Assembly: GCA_030428615.1 (NCBI GenBank)
Contig: JAUIDN010000001.1
Coordinates: 124,001-188,000, forward strand
Length of the DNA stretch: 64,000 bases
From: Alphaproteobacteria bacterium
Lineage (GTDB): Bacteria; Pseudomonadota; Alphaproteobacteria; Sphingomonadales; Emcibacteraceae
Direction: 5' to 3'
This document shows, piece after piece, positions 62,289 through 64,000 of this stretch (positions are counted from its first letter, which is position 1; each line of letters opens with the position of its first letter). A program made the position numbers and the translations under genes. Under the pieces are notes generated by a model that saw nothing but the letters and a program-made list of their open reading frames with translations, had not been told where the DNA came from and did no database searches.

Positions 62289-63582
62289 CGCTGCTTACTC
62301 CGGTGCTTTCTTTTGCCGCTGCCGCTTCACGTATCTCAATCAGGGCGGCATCAATGATATTCTGGTCCTCCTGCGCGGCGATGGCAAGGCTTTCATCCAC
62401 GCTCATGCCGTTCAGGACAATACGGTCCAGCATATCGACCACGGTTTTGCGCTGCGCACTTTCCGAATAAAAAAGCGTTGTATGCGCATAATCAAGCCCG
62501 CGGATAAAGGCGCCAAATTCCGGATGGTTGCGGTTATCATCGCGGTAGGCCACAGCCTTTCGCGCCGGAAGCTCGCCGACCTGATCAAGCCAGTATTGCA
62601 TGGCGCGCGGCGACGTGATGAATTTTAAAAACTTTTCCGCCGCCAATTTCTTTTCACCACTGGCCTTGGATGTGATGCCATTGACCCAGTAGGATGAAAA
62701 ATTGGATTTGATACCGTTATGTTCCGGCAGTTCCGCTACACCCCACTCAAGCCGGTTACGCCCGCCGCGGGTGCGCTTTAAAAAACTGAGTACGAACGAG
62801 CCGTCAATATGCATCGCCGCCCGGCCCGCCTTGAAGGCGATTTCTCCCTTATCCATGAAATCCACGACCGATGTTTTATGACGGGTGGCGAAATCCGCAT
62901 AATATTGAAAAGCGGCTCTCCCCGCTTCATCATCATACATTACCTTGCTGTTATCCGCGTTATAAGGCACCCCGCCGAATTGGCGCACCAACACTTCGCG
63001 CCACCAGTTATGGTCCTGATTGATCGGCCCCATTGTCAGGCCTGCCTGCGTGATATTTCCCGCCGGGTCCCGTTGGGTAAGCTTTTTGGCAAATTCCACC
63101 AGTTCATCAAGCGTCTTTGGCGGCACTTCGGGATCAAGCCCCGCTTCGCGGAAAATCTTCTTGTTCCAGAATAGCGCCAGTGAACGGACCGCCGTCGGCA
63201 GCGCGTAATAATCACCGCCGGATTTCATGCTCCCGACCATCGGGAAAAATTCCTGTTCAATTTCGCTGTGGGGGAAGCTTTCCTGCGATAACGGCTGCAA
63301 TATTCCGGCGGCCAGATAATCATGCAGCCATCCGTAATAAAGCTGCACCACATCCGGCCCTTCCCCGGCGGCAACCGCTGCTGCGACTTTTGTGCGGTAT
63401 TGGGCATAAGGGAAATTGTTGTGAGTAACGGTAATATCCGGATTTTCCGCCTCAAACGCCTCAATAAGCTTCTCCATGGCGTCAATGCGGGTTTTATAGC
63501 TATACTGCCAATATTCGATCTCCACCGCGTTCGCAGCGGTTGTCATCATCAGGCAGAATATTGCGCATACCAATCCGCGCAT
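62281..63582 (-). CDS. Extracellular solute-binding protein of the CUT1 importer
   Basis: The ATG at 63582 gives 433 residues, with AAGGGG upstream; the longer TTG frame from 63606 is less likely. It has a signal peptide (LVCAIFCLMMTTAANA), then the type 1 solute-binding fold: EIEYWQYSYKTRIDAMEKL, GEGPDVVQLYYGW, and KKLAAEKFLKFITSPRAMQYW. It captures the substrate in the periplasm and delivers it to the permeases. First gene of the operon. Confidence 0.93.
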   Translation of the reverse strand: MRGLVCAIFCLMMTTAANAVEIEYWQYSYKTRIDAMEKLIEAFEAENPDITVTHNNFPYAQYRTKVAAAVAAGEGPDVVQLYYGWLHDYLAAGILQPLSQESFPHSEIEQEFFPMVGSMKSGGDYYALPTAVRSLALFWNKKIFREAGLDPEVPPKTLDELVEFAKKLTQRDPAGNITQAGLTMGPINQDHNWWREVLVRQFGGVPYNADNSKVMYDDEAGRAAFQYYADFATRHKTSVVDFMDKGEIAFKAGRAAMHIDGSFVLSFLKRTRGGRNRLEWGVAELPEHNGIKSNFSSYWVNGITSKASGEKKLAAEKFLKFITSPRAMQYWLDQVGELPARKAVAYRDDNRNHPEFGAFIRGLDYAHTTLFYSESAQRKTVVDMLDRIVLNGMSVDESLAIAAQEDQNIIDAALIEIREAAAAKESTGVSSDE

Positions 63583-63731
63583 AAGGACTATCCCCTTACC
63601 ACCCAATTCTGGTGGTTCTGTTAACCATGTTTTTTTGCAGTACCATAGACCGAATTATATTTGATTTCCAGTGTCTTGACTTAAAGTTCATTGCAGGTAA
63701 ATTATTGGGGTAAATTAGAGGGAAATTAACC

Positions 63732-64000
63732 ATGACAGAAGCACAGCGCAGAATTGCCGAACAACAACGCCTTTCCGGGATAAACAGGTTATGGAATGCG
63801 CTGACCCCGCTTAAACATGTGGGAAGCTTCATGAACTGTGGCGCACATCCGGACGATGAACGCTCGCATATTCTTGCCTATCTTGCCCGTAATCAGGGCG
63901 CACGCATCATGTACGCAACCGCCACCCGCGGTAAGGGCGGCCAAAACGCCATCGGAACCGAAGCGGGCGATGATCTTGGCGCGTTCAGAACAGAGGAACT
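63732..64000 (+). CDS. PIG-L/LmbE family deacetylase, N-terminal part only
   Basis: The frame starts at 63732 and is cut by the window end after about 90 residues. It has the zinc-site motif AHPDDE followed by a Ser-His-Ile helix, and the TRGKGGQNAIGTEAGDDLGAFRTEEL region (residues 65-90) typical of the large PIG-L proteins. LmbE/PIG-L enzymes deacetylate N-acetylglucosamine-type groups. It diverges from the importer operon, sharing its promoter region, so it may act on the imported compound. Confidence 0.85.
   Translation, partial: MTEAQRRIAEQQRLSGINRLWNALTPLKHVGSFMNCGAHPDDERSHILAYLARNQGARIMYATATRGKGGQNAIGTEAGDDLGAFRTEE

Noticed and set aside
1-64000. CRISPR arrays, insertion sequences, integrases, phage genes
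   Set aside because: Searched for regularly spaced repeats, terminal repeats and transposase or integrase motifs; none seen.

Overview
The window is a stretch of bacterial chromosome, densely packed with genes and without rRNA, tRNA, CRISPR arrays or insertion sequences that I can recognise. The gene set points to an aerobic, Gram-negative alphaproteobacterium: a three-gene bc1 complex operon (Rieske, cytochrome b, cytochrome c1), an NDUFAF7-type methyltransferase next to lgt, a YbjN-proC cluster with a UbiK-like protein, ppx-rlmE, a long L25 with an acidic tail, and a holB-metG-tatD-MBL cluster. Base composition is moderate over most of the window, with a few clearly AT-rich genes and a GC-richer segment at the right end. 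A marine or aquatic lineage such as Emcibacterales, Kordiimonadales or Sneathiellales is a guess only.

Layout. 1-8.5 kb is housekeeping: a minus-strand operon (UbiK-like, YbjN, ProC, flavoprotein), then lgt, NDUFAF7-like methyltransferase and pgeF, then prs, rplY, pth and ychF on the plus strand. 8.5-14.4 kb is accessory: a GMC oxidoreductase preceded by a 39-residue Tat-signal peptide gene, a soluble PAS protein plus MCP-PilZ receptor pair, a MarR-GNAT fusion with a perfect inverted-repeat operator, and a methyltransferase. 14.4-18.6 kb holds apt-mtnP and petABC. 18.9-30.8 kb, all minus strand, is MFS-cyclophilin-polysaccharide deacetylase, an AT-rich putative nuclease gene, then MBL-tatD-metG-holB, an aspartoacylase-like protein and ppx-rlmE.

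30.9-43 kb contains two tandem Tat-exported MalY/PatB-like PLP enzymes, a sulfide:quinone oxidoreductase with a NIPSNAP protein, an M1 peptidase with a small exported partner, a PhnA-like protein, two small genes, a LysR regulator and a retropepsin-like (RimB)-RimK fusion. 43.1-44.7 kb is an AT-rich two-gene unit coding for a nucleotidyltransferase and a 2H phosphoesterase; this is the best candidate for an undescribed system. 44.8-49.1 kb is a MacAB/DevBCA-type ABC exporter. 49.2-56.4 kb is a mix of envelope, regulatory and SRPBCC/GFA genes and a CHASE4-like histidine kinase.

56.5-58 kb has a ThsB-like TIR protein converging on an AT-rich SIR2-like protein, which recalls Thoeris components. 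58-64 kb is a CUT1-type sugar ABC transporter operon with an argininosuccinate-lyase-like enzyme embedded in it and a PIG-L deacetylase diverging from it (cut by the window end).

All calls come from reading the sequence and translated motifs. No database search was possible, so family assignments rest on recognisable motifs, length and context.
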